Shown piece by piece: positions 1-9,267 of a stretch of 64,000 bases of DNA (its first letter is position 1; each line of letters opens with the position of its first letter). The notes below the pieces were generated by a model. The model did not search any database. It was not told where the DNA came from and saw only the letters and a list, made by a program, of their open reading frames with translations. The position numbers and the translations under genes are program-made. Source of the DNA: Bacillus infantis (GTDB taxonomy: Bacteria > Bacillota > Bacilli > Bacillales > Cytobacillaceae); assembly GCF_020171945.1 (NCBI RefSeq), contig NZ_JAIVAP010000005.1, positions 62,001-126,000 of the forward strand. Reading direction: 5' to 3'.

Positions 1-227
1 CTGGAGCGGGGACGGATGGACAGGTCCTTGTCTATCATGATGTGCTGTCGTACGGGACAGAAAGGATAGCGAAGTTCGTCAAGCGGTATGCAAACATGGA
101 TGAAGAAGCAGAAAAGGGCTTAAAAGCCTATATCACTGAAGTGAAGGCCGGATTATTCCCAGGCGGGGAGCACAGCTATACGATGAAAGAGGAAGAGCTG
201 GCAGGACTTTATGGAGGAAAATCATGA
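1..227 (+). CDS. panB: 3-methyl-2-oxobutanoate hydroxymethyltransferase, C-terminal part (cut by window start)
   Basis: Frame 3 is open from the first base and ends in TGA at 225-227. The last 74 residues read [18 protein letters not shown] onward, typical of the end of PanB, which makes ketopantoate from 2-oxoisovalerate and methylene-tetrahydrofolate in the cytoplasm (pantothenate/CoA pathway). The stop overlaps the ATG of panC (ATGA), as expected for a translationally coupled panBCD operon. The N-terminal part lies outside the window. Confidence 0.93.
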   Translation, partial: GAGTDGQVLVYHDVLSYGTERIAKFVKRYANMDEEAEKGLKAYITEVKAGLFPGGEHSYTMKEEELAGLYGGKS

Positions 228-1072
228 AAATCATTACATCACCAGTAGAAATGCAGCAGCTCATGCTGGATGAAAAAAAGGCAGGGCGTACAATAGGGTT
301 TGTGCCTACAATGGGATATCTGCATGAAGGGCATCTTTCCCTGCTGAAGCGGGCGAGAAAAGAAAATGATGTGATGGTTCTGAGCATCTTTGTGAATCCG
401 CTTCAATTTGGCCCAACAGAGGATCTGGACTCTTACCCAAGGGACTTTGAGCGGGATTCCCATCTGGCAGAAGCCGAAGGGGCCGATTACCTTTTCTGCC
501 CAGGCCCGGAAGACATGTATCCTGAAGGCAATCCCTCCGTCTCAGTAGCCGTAAACCGAAAGACCGATGTATTGTGCGGCAAATCCCGACCCGGCCATTT
601 TGATGGAGTAGCGACTGTTGTCTCTAAATTATTTCATATCGTTTCCCCGGATAACGCTTATTTCGGGAAGAAAGATGCACAGCAGCTGGCAGTGATAGAG
701 AGCCTTGCACGTGATCTGAATTTTCCTGTCAGGATAATAGGCGGGGAAACGGTAAGGGAGCCGGACGGCCTTGCCAAAAGCTCGCGGAATGTAAAGCTTC
801 TCCCGGAAGAGCGGAAGGAAGCACCGGTTTTATACAAGAGCCTGTCAGAAGCAGCCCGATCGATTGCGGAAGGAACGAAGGATGCACAGCAGCTTAAAGC
901 GTCCATCCGCAGCAGGATAACGGAAGAGAGCTCCGGGATCATCGATTATGCTGAGATTCTTTCTTATCCGGAGTTAAAAGAGATAGATAGAGCAGAAGGC
1001 ACAATCATCATTGCTCTCGCCGTGAAATTCAAACATGCACGCCTGATAGATAATATAATCATTGCAGTCTAA
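224..1072 (+). CDS. panC: pantothenate synthetase (pantoate-beta-alanine ligase)
   Basis: 282 residues, the normal family length. PanC joins pantoate and beta-alanine with ATP in the cytoplasm. The nucleotidyl-transfer signature [15 protein letters not shown] (about residues 27-41) carries the HxGH motif, [18 protein letters not shown] follows, and [14 protein letters not shown] and SSRNVKL are the KMSKS-side elements of the family. It starts with ATG inside the panB stop and is followed 21 bp later by panD. Middle gene of panBCD. Confidence 0.97.
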   Translation: MKIITSPVEMQQLMLDEKKAGRTIGFVPTMGYLHEGHLSLLKRARKENDVMVLSIFVNPLQFGPTEDLDSYPRDFERDSHLAEAEGADYLFCPGPEDMYPEGNPSVSVAVNRKTDVLCGKSRPGHFDGVATVVSKLFHIVSPDNAYFGKKDAQQLAVIESLARDLNFPVRIIGGETVREPDGLAKSSRNVKLLPEERKEAPVLYKSLSEAARSIAEGTKDAQQLKASIRSRITEESSGIIDYAEILSYPELKEIDRAEGTIIIALAVKFKHARLIDNIIIAV

Positions 1073-1093
1073 CAACTGATCGGAGGAAAAGAC

Positions 1094-1477
1094 ATGTTCC
1101 GCACCATGATGAATGGAAAGATCCACCGTGCAAAGGTGACAGAAGCTAATCTCAATTATGTGGGCAGCATTACAATCGATAAAGACCTGCTGGATGCGGC
1201 AGGAATGGCTGATAATGAGAAAGTCCAAATCGTCAATAACAATAACGGGGCAAGATTTGAAACATATATCATCCCCGGAGAACGGGGAAGCGGCGTAGTC
1301 TGCCTGAACGGGGCGGCAGCAAGGCTTGTCCAGGTCGGCGATACAGTCATCATTATTTCTTATGCCCTTGTCCCTGAGGAAAAAGTAAATTCCCATAAAC
1401 CAAAGGTAGTCATTATGGGAGAAGGCAATACCATCTCAGAGCTGCTCCATGCTGAGCCTGCATCAACCATTCTCTGA
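1094..1477 (+). CDS. panD: aspartate 1-decarboxylase precursor
   Basis: 127 residues, full length. Starts [22 protein letters not shown] and contains the self-cleavage site Y-V-G-S-I-T: cleavage between Gly and Ser creates the pyruvoyl cofactor that decarboxylates aspartate to beta-alanine, the substrate of PanC. A GGAGG lies 8 bases before the ATG. Last gene of panBCD and followed by a strong terminator at 1502-1535. Confidence 0.97.
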   Translation: MFRTMMNGKIHRAKVTEANLNYVGSITIDKDLLDAAGMADNEKVQIVNNNNGARFETYIIPGERGSGVVCLNGAAARLVQVGDTVIIISYALVPEEKVNSHKPKVVIMGEGNTISELLHAEPASTIL

Positions 1478-1501
1478 GCATGATCATCTATAAGGTTTAT
1501 G

Positions 1502-1535
1502 GGCTGCATTGCATAAATGGCGATGCAGCCTTTTT
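1502..1535 (+). terminator. terminator of panBCD
   Basis: Perfect 11-bp stem (GGCTGCATTGC / GCGATGCAGCC with one G-T at the centre), 7-base loop and five T. It ends the pan operon and separates it from dinG. Confidence 0.9.
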
Positions 1536-1687
1536 AACATCGGTCCGATTTTCTGTCCTCCGCCATTGATTCTTGAATAAACCCGGCATGGAAGGGAAGA
1601 AAAATAACGACGGGCAAGGCTGTTTACCTTTTTTATTTTCCGCTTTTGTGATACCGTTTGAATGACTGAATGTTTGAGGTGTAACCG

Positions 1688-4492
1688 ATGAGTAATAAAT
1701 ATGTAGTAGTTGATTTGGAAACTACAGGAAACAGCGCCAAAAAGGGCGATAAAATCATTCAATTCGCTGCGGTTGTCATGGAAGGCGGAAAGATCATTGA
1801 TCAATACTCCAGCCTGCTCAATCCGGGGAAGGAGATTCCGGCCTTCATCGAGGAGCTGACCGGGCTCAATGACAGCATGGTCTATGATGCTCCTGTATTT
1901 GCAGAAATAGCTCCTAAAGTGATGGAGCTATTGGAGGATGCCTATTTTGTGGCGCACAATGTTCTGTTCGACCTGTCCTTTCTGCAGGAAGAGCTTCTGG
2001 ATGCAGGCTTCCCGGGCTTTTATGGACCGGTCATCGATACGGTTGAGCTGGCACGGACGGTGCTGCCCTGCTCTGACAGCTATAAATTGTCAGACCTGTC
2101 TGCAAAAGAAGGGATTGTGCATGACAGGCCTCACCAGGCGGACAGCGATGCCTATGCCACTGCAAAACTGCTCCACATCTTCCTGGAACGGCTTAAGGAA
2201 TTGCCCCGGACGACGATCAAACAGCTTCTGAAGCTTTCAGGAGGTCTGAAAAGCGACCTTGATCAAATTTTGGAAGATATCCTCCTTGAAAAGGAAGGGA
2301 CAGTGGAGAGACTCCCTGAAGGGATTGAAATACATAACGGAATCGCCATAAAGGCAGGCGGGGTCCTGGAAGCAGCATCAAGCCGCCAGCCGGCTCCTGA
2401 TTATCCCGCTGGAAGCCTGGAAAAAGAAGATATGCTAAAAAAGGCATTTCCGGATTATGAACTGCGCCCCGGCCAGCTTGCCATGATGGATGCCGTCTAT
2501 CAATCCTTTTTAAATAACGAGCATACCCTGATTGAAGCAGGCACCGGTACAGGGAAAACGCTTGGCTATCTGCTTCCTGCCTCCATTTTTGCAAGGCAGG
2601 AGGGAGCCAGGGTGCTGATCAGCACTTATACTGTACAGCTTCAGGAACAGCTGCTTTCGAAGGACCTGCCGCTGCTTGAAAAAATTCTGGGCTTCCCGGC
2701 CAGTGCTGTGCTATTAAAAGGCAGGAAGCATTATTTAAGCCTTGCCCGGTTTGAGCAGTCATTGAATGAAGCGGATGATAATTATGATACTACACTTACA
2801 AAAATGCAGATACTGGTCTGGCTGACTGAAACAGCTACAGGCGATGTGGATGAACTGAATCTTTCCAGCGGCGGTGCTGTTTTCTGGAGTAAGATACAAA
2901 ATGGGGACAGCATGTTCATCAGTGAATCAGGCTGGAAATCAAGGGATTTTTATCATAGAGCAAGGAAGAGCGCAGAAAATGCTGACCTGATCATCACCAA
3001 TCATGCTATGCTTTTGAGCAGTCTTTCAGGTGAAACCCAGATTTTCCCTTCATATGATTATGCAGTCATTGATGAAGGGCATCAGTTCAGCAAGGCGGCC
3101 GGAAAGCATTTTGGCTTTTATATTGATTATTTATCTCTCCGTCTCCTGTTTGGAAAAATCGGGCTTTATGAACAAAAACAGCTCCTCTATAAGCTCGAAC
3201 GGCTGCTTGAAGGCAGGGTCGCTATGGATGGTGCTGCTCATCCTTTTGAGCTCAACAGGCTGGTTGCTGATCTTCAGTATGAGATGGATGAGTTTTTCAA
3301 GCTGGTGGGTATTTATGGAAAGAGGAAATTGAAAGCAAGGAAGTATGCATCCAGCAAAATAAGCTTCAGGCTCACAGACATAAGCCCGCGGGATCTTAAA
3401 GCTGTGGAGGCGTCAGCAGAGCGCTTTTCTTTTCTGGTCCTGGACCTTATCACAGCGCTGGAAGAAAGGCTTCAGCTGCTGCTGCCTTCAGCCGGTGAAC
3501 TGGCACCTGGTGATCAGGCGCTGCTGGAGGAGGCCTCAGCCTGCATCGGAGAGCTGAGGGATGTCCGTGAGAGCATCAGGAAAACCATATTTGCCGAACA
3601 TACAGCTTGTGCTGTCTGGATCGAGCTGGATGGCAGAGCGATGCAGAATGCGACAACTGTCTATTCTCAGCCGATTACTGTCTCAGGAAATCTGAGGGAC
3701 GGCTTTTTCAACCAGAAGAAAAGTGCTGTTATTACATCAGCCACCCTTTCTGTCGGCCAGTCATTCGATTATATTATGGATGAACTTGGCCTTGACCGGT
3801 TCAGCTGCCAGACGGAACAGATAGAGTCCCCATTCGACTATGCTTCACAAGTCAGGCTGGCCATACCATCGGATTTGCCTGAAATCAATACCGTTTCTCA
3901 GGAAGAATATGTTTCTGCAATCACAGAGCATATCATCTCACTGGCTGAAGCGGCAAAGGGAAGAATGCTGATTCTGTTCACCTCCCATGATATGCTCCGC
4001 AAAACCTATGAGCTAGTCAAAGAAAGCGGCTTTCTCGAAGAATATGTTCTTATAGCCCAGGGAATTACGTCTGGAAGCAGGACAAGGCTTACAAGGAACT
4101 TTCAGCGGTTTGACAAAAGTATTCTTTTTGGGACAAGCAGCTTCTGGGAAGGTGTGGACATTCCGGGTGAAGATCTTTCCTGCCTTGTGATGGTCAGGCT
4201 GCCATTCTCTCCTCCTGATGAGCCTTTGGGAGAAGCAAGGAAGGAAGCGATTCAGAGCAGGGGCGGCCGGCCTTTCTCCGAGCATGCACTCCCCGAAGCG
4301 GTCCTTCGCTTCAAGCAGGGAGTCGGGAGGCTTATCAGAACAAGGAATGACCGCGGGATTATCGTGGTATTTGACCGGAGAATCGTTACAGCGTCATATG
4401 GCAGGGCATTCCTTGATTCCATCCCAAGCATACCAGTTAAGGTAAGCCCGCTGGATGCTATTGTTGATCTTGTGGAAGATTGGCTGCAATAA
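1688..4492 (+). CDS. dinG: exonuclease-helicase DinG (Gram-positive type)
   Basis: 934 residues. The N-terminus is a DEDDh 3'-5' exonuclease domain (VVVDLETTGN at about residues 7-16, HNVLFDLSFL, HQADSDA). The rest is a superfamily 2 helicase: Walker A GTGTGKT at 285-291, DEGH box at 462-465, and the C-terminal motifs SSFWEGVDIPGE and QGVGRLIR. The segment between motifs Ia and II (LLKGRKHYLSLARF onward) has no cysteines, so there is no iron-sulfur cluster, as known for DinG proteins that carry an exonuclease domain. GAGGTG lies 6 bases before the ATG. The location between panD and ypmAB matches B. subtilis. Likely a DNA-repair or lagging-strand-processing enzyme; in vivo role uncertain. Confidence 0.95.
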   Translation: MSNKYVVVDLETTGNSAKKGDKIIQFAAVVMEGGKIIDQYSSLLNPGKEIPAFIEELTGLNDSMVYDAPVFAEIAPKVMELLEDAYFVAHNVLFDLSFLQEELLDAGFPGFYGPVIDTVELARTVLPCSDSYKLSDLSAKEGIVHDRPHQADSDAYATAKLLHIFLERLKELPRTTIKQLLKLSGGLKSDLDQILEDILLEKEGTVERLPEGIEIHNGIAIKAGGVLEAASSRQPAPDYPAGSLEKEDMLKKAFPDYELRPGQLAMMDAVYQSFLNNEHTLIEAGTGTGKTLGYLLPASIFARQEGARVLISTYTVQLQEQLLSKDLPLLEKILGFPASAVLLKGRKHYLSLARFEQSLNEADDNYDTTLTKMQILVWLTETATGDVDELNLSSGGAVFWSKIQNGDSMFISESGWKSRDFYHRARKSAENADLIITNHAMLLSSLSGETQIFPSYDYAVIDEGHQFSKAAGKHFGFYIDYLSLRLLFGKIGLYEQKQLLYKLERLLEGRVAMDGAAHPFELNRLVADLQYEMDEFFKLVGIYGKRKLKARKYASSKISFRLTDISPRDLKAVEASAERFSFLVLDLITALEERLQLLLPSAGELAPGDQALLEEASACIGELRDVRESIRKTIFAEHTACAVWIELDGRAMQNATTVYSQPITVSGNLRDGFFNQKKSAVITSATLSVGQSFDYIMDELGLDRFSCQTEQIESPFDYASQVRLAIPSDLPEINTVSQEEYVSAITEHIISLAEAAKGRMLILFTSHDMLRKTYELVKESGFLEEYVLIAQGITSGSRTRLTRNFQRFDKSILFGTSSFWEGVDIPGEDLSCLVMVRLPFSPPDEPLGEARKEAIQSRGGRPFSEHALPEAVLRFKQGVGRLIRTRNDRGIIVVFDRRIVTASYGRAFLDSIPSIPVKVSPLDAIVDLVEDWLQ

Positions 4493-4568
4493 GGTAAAAT
4501 ATACCGGGATACAAGGATAAAATCTTTCGGATGACACACTCTAAAGGATAGCATTGGAGGAATTCGAG

Positions 4569-5417
4569 ATGAATATGCTATTCGCCTTTCTTATGTTGTT
4601 TACTAACTGGTATTATGTCCCGGTTGAATCTCCATCCCTGCCGGCAGAAGTAAAAAGCATTGATTTAAAGCTTAAACGCAATGAGCTGGCAATCACGTTT
4701 TTTTCGCTGCAGGAAGGGGAATCTGCCTTAATCCAGCATCCGGATGGAGAGAATATCCTTATTAATACAGGCGGTGAAGGCTCTGGGGAAGAGCTTTCAA
4801 AGCTTCTTGGACTTTATAATGTGGAACAAATATCGACTATTATCATGACAGAAGAAGATGCAAATTCAATGATGAATGCCGGAAGCATCATAAAGGAATT
4901 CGGTGTTAAGCAGCTCGTTGCCGGCCAGGGGCTGGCCCGGAAACGGATGGAAGAGCTTGAAGAGTTTGAAGAGGTGAATATCCATATATGGAGTGCCGGC
5001 ACAAGGCAGCAGCTTTTCCATAATTTGAAGGCAGAGGTCCTGTTCGAAAATGAAAACCCAAAAGAAGGGATGGACCTTGAGCTTACATTTATGAAGCATA
5101 AGGTGCTGCTGCTTAATTCCAGCAGCCTTGATGCAGAGAAGGCCCTTCTCAAAAAAAGTCTTTCGGATGTTAATATAGTGAAGATGCCAGGCTTCGGGCA
5201 GGGCAATTCGGTTTCAGGGCAGCTGATCAAGCATCTTGACCCTCAGATAGCCGTCATCTTCCAATCCAGGAAAGTGAAGCCCGATGAAGATCTTTTCAAG
5301 ATGCTGCATGAAGCATGGATCGATGTGTATTATACAGGGGTCCATGGGACGGTCACAATAAAGTTCACTGACTTGAATTATGAGGTTATCACGATTTCCC
5401 CGGGTGAAGCGCGGTAG
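4569..5417 (+). CDS. ComEC-like metallo-beta-lactamase-fold protein, metal site degenerate
   Basis: The ATG at 4569 is preferred over the upstream TTG at 4554 because GGAGG (4556-4560) sits 8 bases before it; this gives 282 residues. A short hydrophobic start (MNMLFAFLMLF) could be a signal or anchor segment. The body resembles the soluble C-terminal domain of ComEC/Rec2 (ALIQHPDGENILINTGG, VAGQGL, MPGFGQGNSVSGQLIKHLDPQIAVI). Where the family has HxHxDH, this protein reads MTEEDANS, so metal-dependent catalysis looks lost. It sits between dinG and ypmA, a position with no counterpart that I remember from B. subtilis. Function unknown. Confidence 0.6.
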   Translation: MNMLFAFLMLFTNWYYVPVESPSLPAEVKSIDLKLKRNELAITFFSLQEGESALIQHPDGENILINTGGEGSGEELSKLLGLYNVEQISTIIMTEEDANSMMNAGSIIKEFGVKQLVAGQGLARKRMEELEEFEEVNIHIWSAGTRQQLFHNLKAEVLFENENPKEGMDLELTFMKHKVLLLNSSSLDAEKALLKKSLSDVNIVKMPGFGQGNSVSGQLIKHLDPQIAVIFQSRKVKPDEDLFKMLHEAWIDVYYTGVHGTVTIKFTDLNYEVITISPGEAR

Positions 5418-5464
5418 GCTGTATAGCATAAAGGAAAGGCGCGCACCCGGCACGAGACAAAAAA

Positions 5465-5486
5465 GCTGCGCATGATTGCGCAGCTG
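5465..5486. other. inverted repeat between the MBL-fold gene and ypmA
   Basis: Perfect 9-bp stem AGCTGCGCA / TGCGCAGCT with a TGAT loop. There is no T run on the plus strand; the A run lies before it, so it looks like a minus-strand terminator although no minus-strand gene reaches it. It may still act as an mRNA 3' structure for the upstream gene. Confidence 0.5.
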
Positions 5487-5536
5487 AAAGACGTTGTGGA
5501 CTAGAAGAAAATTTTTGGTGAATCTTGCATCTTTGG

Positions 5537-5566
5537 TTAACGGATGATAACATCACCTGTTATAAT
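5537..5566 (+). promoter_or_regulatory. extended -10 promoter upstream of ypmA
   Basis: TGTTATAAT (TGn plus TATAAT at 5561-5566) with a weak -35 TTAACG at 5537-5542, 18-bp spacer. It would start a transcript about 85 bases before ypmA and could drive ypmA-ypmB-aspB. Confidence 0.55.
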
Positions 5567-5660
5567 ATTGGCAAAGACCTGTTATAAGGATAGTATTAGC
5601 TGTCCGGGCTGTATTATCAGCTGCAATATTTGTCAAAGGTCCGGAGAGAGGAGCAGAACA

Positions 5661-5831
5661 ATGGAAAGCAAAATAGAAGTGCTGTCGACTGTAAAAATCA
5701 GCAACAGCCCCGATTTGTATAAAATCGTCGATTCCTTAAATAGGACATTAAAGGAGAAGGATTTAATGTTCGGCCTGGCACTTGACCAGGAAGATCAAAA
5801 TAAAGCGGTATTCACCATTTATCGTACATAA
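5661..5831 (+). CDS. ypmA: YpmA family small protein
   Basis: 56 residues starting MESKIEVLSTVKISNS, the length and position of B. subtilis YpmA (between dinG and ypmB). GAGAGGAG precedes the ATG at 5661. The longer open frame that starts at 5544 has no ribosome site and is not supported. No catalytic motif or membrane segment is visible. Function unknown; probably co-transcribed with ypmB 14 bp downstream. Confidence 0.8.
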   Translation: MESKIEVLSTVKISNSPDLYKIVDSLNRTLKEKDLMFGLALDQEDQNKAVFTIYRT

Positions 5832-5845
5832 AGCAGAGTGATAAT

Positions 5846-6319
5846 ATGAAAAAATGGATCATCATCAGCATCATTGCGGCCGCCATTCTGATCGGGATAG
5901 CCGCTAAAGTTTATATTGCTTCAACTGAGCCGGTTAAAGCTGCTTCAGAAAAAGCGTTTGAGAGGGCAAAAGAAGAGACAGCACTCGAGAAAATGGACAG
6001 CTTTACCCTTTATCACGGACAGGAGACCTTTTACGTCCTGCAGGGAAAGGATAAAAAAGGAACAGAGCTCATCGTCTGGGTTCCTGAGAAAAAAGGGAAG
6101 CCGGTTGTCAAGAATGCAAAAGACGGCATATCTAAACAAGAGGCCATTGAAATAGTTCAAAGGGAAAAGCAGCCAAAAGAGATCATTTCTGCGAAGCTGG
6201 GGATGGAAAAGGGCTTTCCTCTCTGGGAAGTGTATTATCGCTCTAATGGCGGCCTGATCAATTATTATTATATTCATTTTGAAACTGGGGAAATGCTCAA
6301 GCGGATTGAAAATTTATGA
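5846..6319 (+). CDS. ypmB: YpmB family membrane-anchored protein
   Basis: 157 residues. Residues 3-24 (WIIISIIAAAILIGIAAKVYIA) form one N-terminal membrane segment. The rest is an extracytoplasmic domain ending LPLWEVYYRSNGG-like, typical of the DUF5590/PepSY-like YpmB family. Order ypmA-ypmB-aspB is as in B. subtilis. The stop is 25 bp before the aspB start. Function not established; a role at the cell wall is only inferred from topology. Confidence 0.82.
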   Translation: MKKWIIISIIAAAILIGIAAKVYIASTEPVKAASEKAFERAKEETALEKMDSFTLYHGQETFYVLQGKDKKGTELIVWVPEKKGKPVVKNAKDGISKQEAIEIVQREKQPKEIISAKLGMEKGFPLWEVYYRSNGGLINYYYIHFETGEMLKRIENL

Positions 6320-6344
6320 TGAGGATGAAATGGAGGCGCAAGCT

Positions 6345-7535
6345 ATGAAAATAAAGCTAGCAGGCAGGGTGGAGGCGCTCACGCCTTCTTCGACGCTGGC
6401 GATAACAGCTAAGGCAAAAGAACTGAAAGCCCAGGACCATGATGTAATTGGGCTGGGGGCAGGAGAACCGGACTTCAACACGCCGCAGCATATCATAGAT
6501 GCTGCTTTGGCTTCAATGAATGAGGGGCATACGAAATATACTCCATCCGCAGGTCTTCCCGCGCTGAGAGCCGAAATAGCTGCAAAGCTAAAAAAAGACC
6601 AGGGGCTCGACTATAAAATCAATGAAACCTTTGTCGGAAGCGGAGCAAAGCATGTGCTATACACCCTTTTCCAGGTGCTTCTTGATGAAGGAGATGAAGT
6701 CATCATCCCCACCCCATACTGGGTGAGCTATCCTGAGCAGGTGAAACTGGCAGGAGGCGTCCCTGTATACGCGGAAGGCTCTGAGGAGAATGGTTTTAAA
6801 ATCACTCCACAGCAGCTGAAGGATGCGGCTACAGAGAAAACAAAAGCAGTCATCATCAACTCTCCGAGCAACCCGACCGGAATGCTTTATACGGAGGAAG
6901 AGCTGAAGGCGCTTGGGAAAGTGTGCCTTGAGAAAGGCATTCTGATCGTATCGGATGAAATATACGAGAAACTTGTATATGGCAATAACCGCCATGTGTC
7001 CATTGCGCAGCTGTCGCCTGAATTAAAAGAGCAGACCATCATCGTGAATGGTGTTTCTAAATCGCATTCAATGACAGGCTGGAGAATCGGCTATGCAGCG
7101 GGCGGCAGCAGGATCATCAAGGCAATGACCGATCTGGCGAGCCACAGCACTTCAAATCCGACCACTGCTTCCCAGTACGGAGCCATTGCCGCTTATGCCG
7201 GGTCACAGGATCCTGTAGAGGAGATGAGGCAGGCATTTGAAGGCAGGCTGGAAGAGATCTACGGAAAGCTTGTGTCTATACCGGGATTCACCTGCATTAA
7301 GCCGCAGGGCGCATTTTATTTATTCCCTAATGCCAGACGTGCAGCCGAAATGACTGGATACAGAGATGTAGATGCATTCGCCGAAGCGCTTCTTGAGGAA
7401 GCACTGGTAGCGGTCATTCCCGGATCTGGATTCGGGGCTCCGGACAATATCCGCCTTTCCTATGCAACTTCGCTTGAATCCTTGGAAGAGGCTGTAGAAC
7501 GTATCTGCAGGTTTGTGGCAGAAAAGACCCAGTGA
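6345..7535 (+). CDS. aspB: aspartate aminotransferase (class I PLP enzyme)
   Basis: The start at 6345 is chosen because GGAGG (6332-6336) lies 8 bases upstream and the protein then begins MKIKLAGRVEALTPSSTLAI, like B. subtilis AspB; 396 residues. Fold-type I motifs: NSPSNPTG, SDEIYEKLVY, and the PLP lysine in NGVSKSHSMTGWRIGY. Converts oxaloacetate and glutamate to aspartate and 2-oxoglutarate in the cytoplasm; aspartate also feeds PanD in this neighbourhood. A terminator follows at 7638. Confidence 0.94.
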   Translation: MKIKLAGRVEALTPSSTLAITAKAKELKAQDHDVIGLGAGEPDFNTPQHIIDAALASMNEGHTKYTPSAGLPALRAEIAAKLKKDQGLDYKINETFVGSGAKHVLYTLFQVLLDEGDEVIIPTPYWVSYPEQVKLAGGVPVYAEGSEENGFKITPQQLKDAATEKTKAVIINSPSNPTGMLYTEEELKALGKVCLEKGILIVSDEIYEKLVYGNNRHVSIAQLSPELKEQTIIVNGVSKSHSMTGWRIGYAAGGSRIIKAMTDLASHSTSNPTTASQYGAIAAYAGSQDPVEEMRQAFEGRLEEIYGKLVSIPGFTCIKPQGAFYLFPNARRAAEMTGYRDVDAFAEALLEEALVAVIPGSGFGAPDNIRLSYATSLESLEEAVERICRFVAEKTQ

Positions 7536-7637
7536 TATAAATAACATTTTATGGCATAACTGCTGCGCACATGTTTTCGCGCCTCAGTAATTGCCAGTTT
7601 TCATTTCCGCTTACAGCATTAAAAGGAAAATAAAAGG

Positions 7638-7659
7638 ATCCGCTTATGCGGATTTTTTT
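7638..7659 (+). terminator. terminator downstream of aspB
   Basis: 6-bp stem ATCCGC / GCGGAT, TTAT loop, seven T. It stands 100 bp after aspB. The rest of 7536-7774 holds no gene; a TATACT at 7751-7756 may be a -10 for dnaD, but I find no matching -35. Confidence 0.75.
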
Positions 7660-7774
7660 ATTCATATGCACTCAGGCCATGCGCTGTTTTCAGACCTAAT
7701 TTCTGCCAGCGTTGCCTGTTATTCTCCTTACTGGCCCTGAATGTTCATGATATACTCTAAAGGAGGTGTCCAGG

Positions 7775-8479
7775 ATGAAAGACAATATGATCAAGTGGCT
7801 TCAGGAAGGGAGCCTGTCCATACCAGGTGCCCTCTTGGCCCGCTACCATAAACTGAATATAACTGAACAGGAACTCGTCCTGCTTTTGCATATATCTTCC
7901 TTTATAGAAAAAGGCAGAGACTTTCCTACCCCAAATGAAATTTCGTCCAGAATGACGATTTCTGATACAGCTTGCACAGATATGATCCGGAAACTGATCC
8001 AGAAGGGATTTATAGAAATACTCGACGGCTTTTCGGATGATGGAATACGCTTTGAAAAGTATTCGCTTGATCCCCTTTGGGAAAGGGTGGTTGACCAGTT
8101 TCTCATCGATGATAAACAAAAGGATATTAAATCCCATCAGCAGGAAGAGATGGATCTGTATACATGCTTCGAAAAAGAATTCGGCAGGCCGCTTTCGCCT
8201 TTTGAATGTGAAACGCTGGCAATGTGGATGGATGATGACCACCATGACCCTGTCATCATTAAAGCGGCATTGCGGGAGGCAGTTATATCCGGAAAGCTGA
8301 ATTTCCGCTATATCGACCGTATTTTATTTGAGTGGAAGAAAAATGGGATTAAGACAATCGAACAGGCGAAGAGCTTTGGACGCAAATTCCGTCAAAACCA
8401 GCCGCAGTCAAGGCAAAAAACGGATGAACGTCCTGTTCAGCAAAAATCAATCCCTTTTTACAACTGGCTTGAGCAATAA
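7775..8479 (+). CDS. dnaD: DNA replication initiation protein DnaD
   Basis: AGGAGG at 7761-7766 places the start at the ATG at 7775, not the GTG overlapping that site; 234 residues. The N-terminal winged helix (MIKWLQEGSLSIPGALL, EQELVLLLHI, SRMTISDTACTDMI) and the C-terminal DnaB_2/YxxxIxxxW region (NFRYIDRILFEWKKNGI) are both visible. DnaD loads with DnaB and DnaI at oriC and PriA restart sites. Located just before nth, as in B. subtilis. The tail after residue 205 is polar and Gln-rich. Confidence 0.94.
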   Translation: MKDNMIKWLQEGSLSIPGALLARYHKLNITEQELVLLLHISSFIEKGRDFPTPNEISSRMTISDTACTDMIRKLIQKGFIEILDGFSDDGIRFEKYSLDPLWERVVDQFLIDDKQKDIKSHQQEEMDLYTCFEKEFGRPLSPFECETLAMWMDDDHHDPVIIKAALREAVISGKLNFRYIDRILFEWKKNGIKTIEQAKSFGRKFRQNQPQSRQKTDERPVQQKSIPFYNWLEQ

Positions 8480-8486
8480 AGTTTAT

Positions 8487-8512
8487 GGCGGGAGACTTCT
8501 CCCGCCCTTTTT
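8487..8512 (+). terminator. terminator of dnaD
   Basis: 9-bp GC-rich stem GGCGGGAGA / TCTCCCGCC with a very short loop, then CTTTTTAT. Begins 8 bases after the dnaD stop. Confidence 0.85.
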
Positions 8513-8619
8513 ATATGATATTCCTGCTTCTCCGGTGCCTGAAGAGGGTTTGGAAGGACAGGATATAGAGAAAAGGTTAAGATAATAGAAACCTATTTAA
8601 ATACAGAGTGGTGATACAA

Positions 8620-9267
8620 ATGCTGAATAAAACACAAATCAGGCATTGCCTGGATGTTATGGGCGAAATGTTCCCCGATGCCCATTGCGAGCTTAATCAT
8701 GAAAATCCTTTTGAACTTGTTATCGCGGTTGCCCTTTCTGCTCAATGTACAGATGCGCTGGTCAACAAGGTTACCAAAAACCTGTTTCAAAAATATAAAA
8801 CGCCTGAGGATTATTTAGCTGTTTCCCTTGAGGAGCTGCAGAACGACATCAGGTCGATTGGCCTGTTCCGGAACAAGGCAAAGAACATTCATAAGCTCTG
8901 CAGGCTGCTGATCGACGAGTATAATGGCATTGTCCCGCATGACAGGGATGAACTGACAAAGCTGCCGGGGGTCGGAAGAAAAACGGCAAATGTCGTCGTT
9001 TCTGTGGCCTACAATGTGCCTGCAATCGCAGTAGATACCCATGTGGAAAGAGTCAGCAAACGGCTCGGGTTCTGCAGATGGAAGGATTCTGTTCTCGAAG
9101 TAGAGAAAGCATTGATGAAAAAGGTGCCTGAGGACGAATGGTCAGTTACACATCATCGGATGATTTTTTTCGGCCGATATCACTGTAAGGCACAAAACCC
9201 GCAGTGTGAAATCTGCCCGCTTCTGGACCTTTGCAGAGAAGGCCGGAAAAGGATGAAGAGGAAATAA
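8620..9267 (+). CDS. nth: endonuclease III (DNA glycosylase/AP lyase)
   Basis: The ATG at 8620 gives MLNKTQIRHCLD, matching the B. subtilis Nth start; upstream GTG codons at 8608/8611 look like part of the ribosome site. 215 residues. Helix-hairpin-helix with LPGVGRKTANVVVSVAY, catalytic Lys in that loop and Asp in VDTHVERVSKRLG. The [4Fe-4S] loop is intact, with Cys spacing C-x6-C-x2-C-x5-C near the C-terminus. Removes oxidised pyrimidines in base excision repair. The stop overlaps the ypoC start. Confidence 0.97.
   Translation: MLNKTQIRHCLDVMGEMFPDAHCELNHENPFELVIAVALSAQCTDALVNKVTKNLFQKYKTPEDYLAVSLEELQNDIRSIGLFRNKAKNIHKLCRLLIDEYNGIVPHDRDELTKLPGVGRKTANVVVSVAYNVPAIAVDTHVERVSKRLGFCRWKDSVLEVEKALMKKVPEDEWSVTHHRMIFFGRYHCKAQNPQCEICPLLDLCREGRKRMKRK

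Noticed and set aside
5544-5660. N-terminal extension of ypmA rich in Cys
   Set aside because: It starts inside the promoter -10 region and lacks a ribosome site; the YpmA start at 5661 has one.
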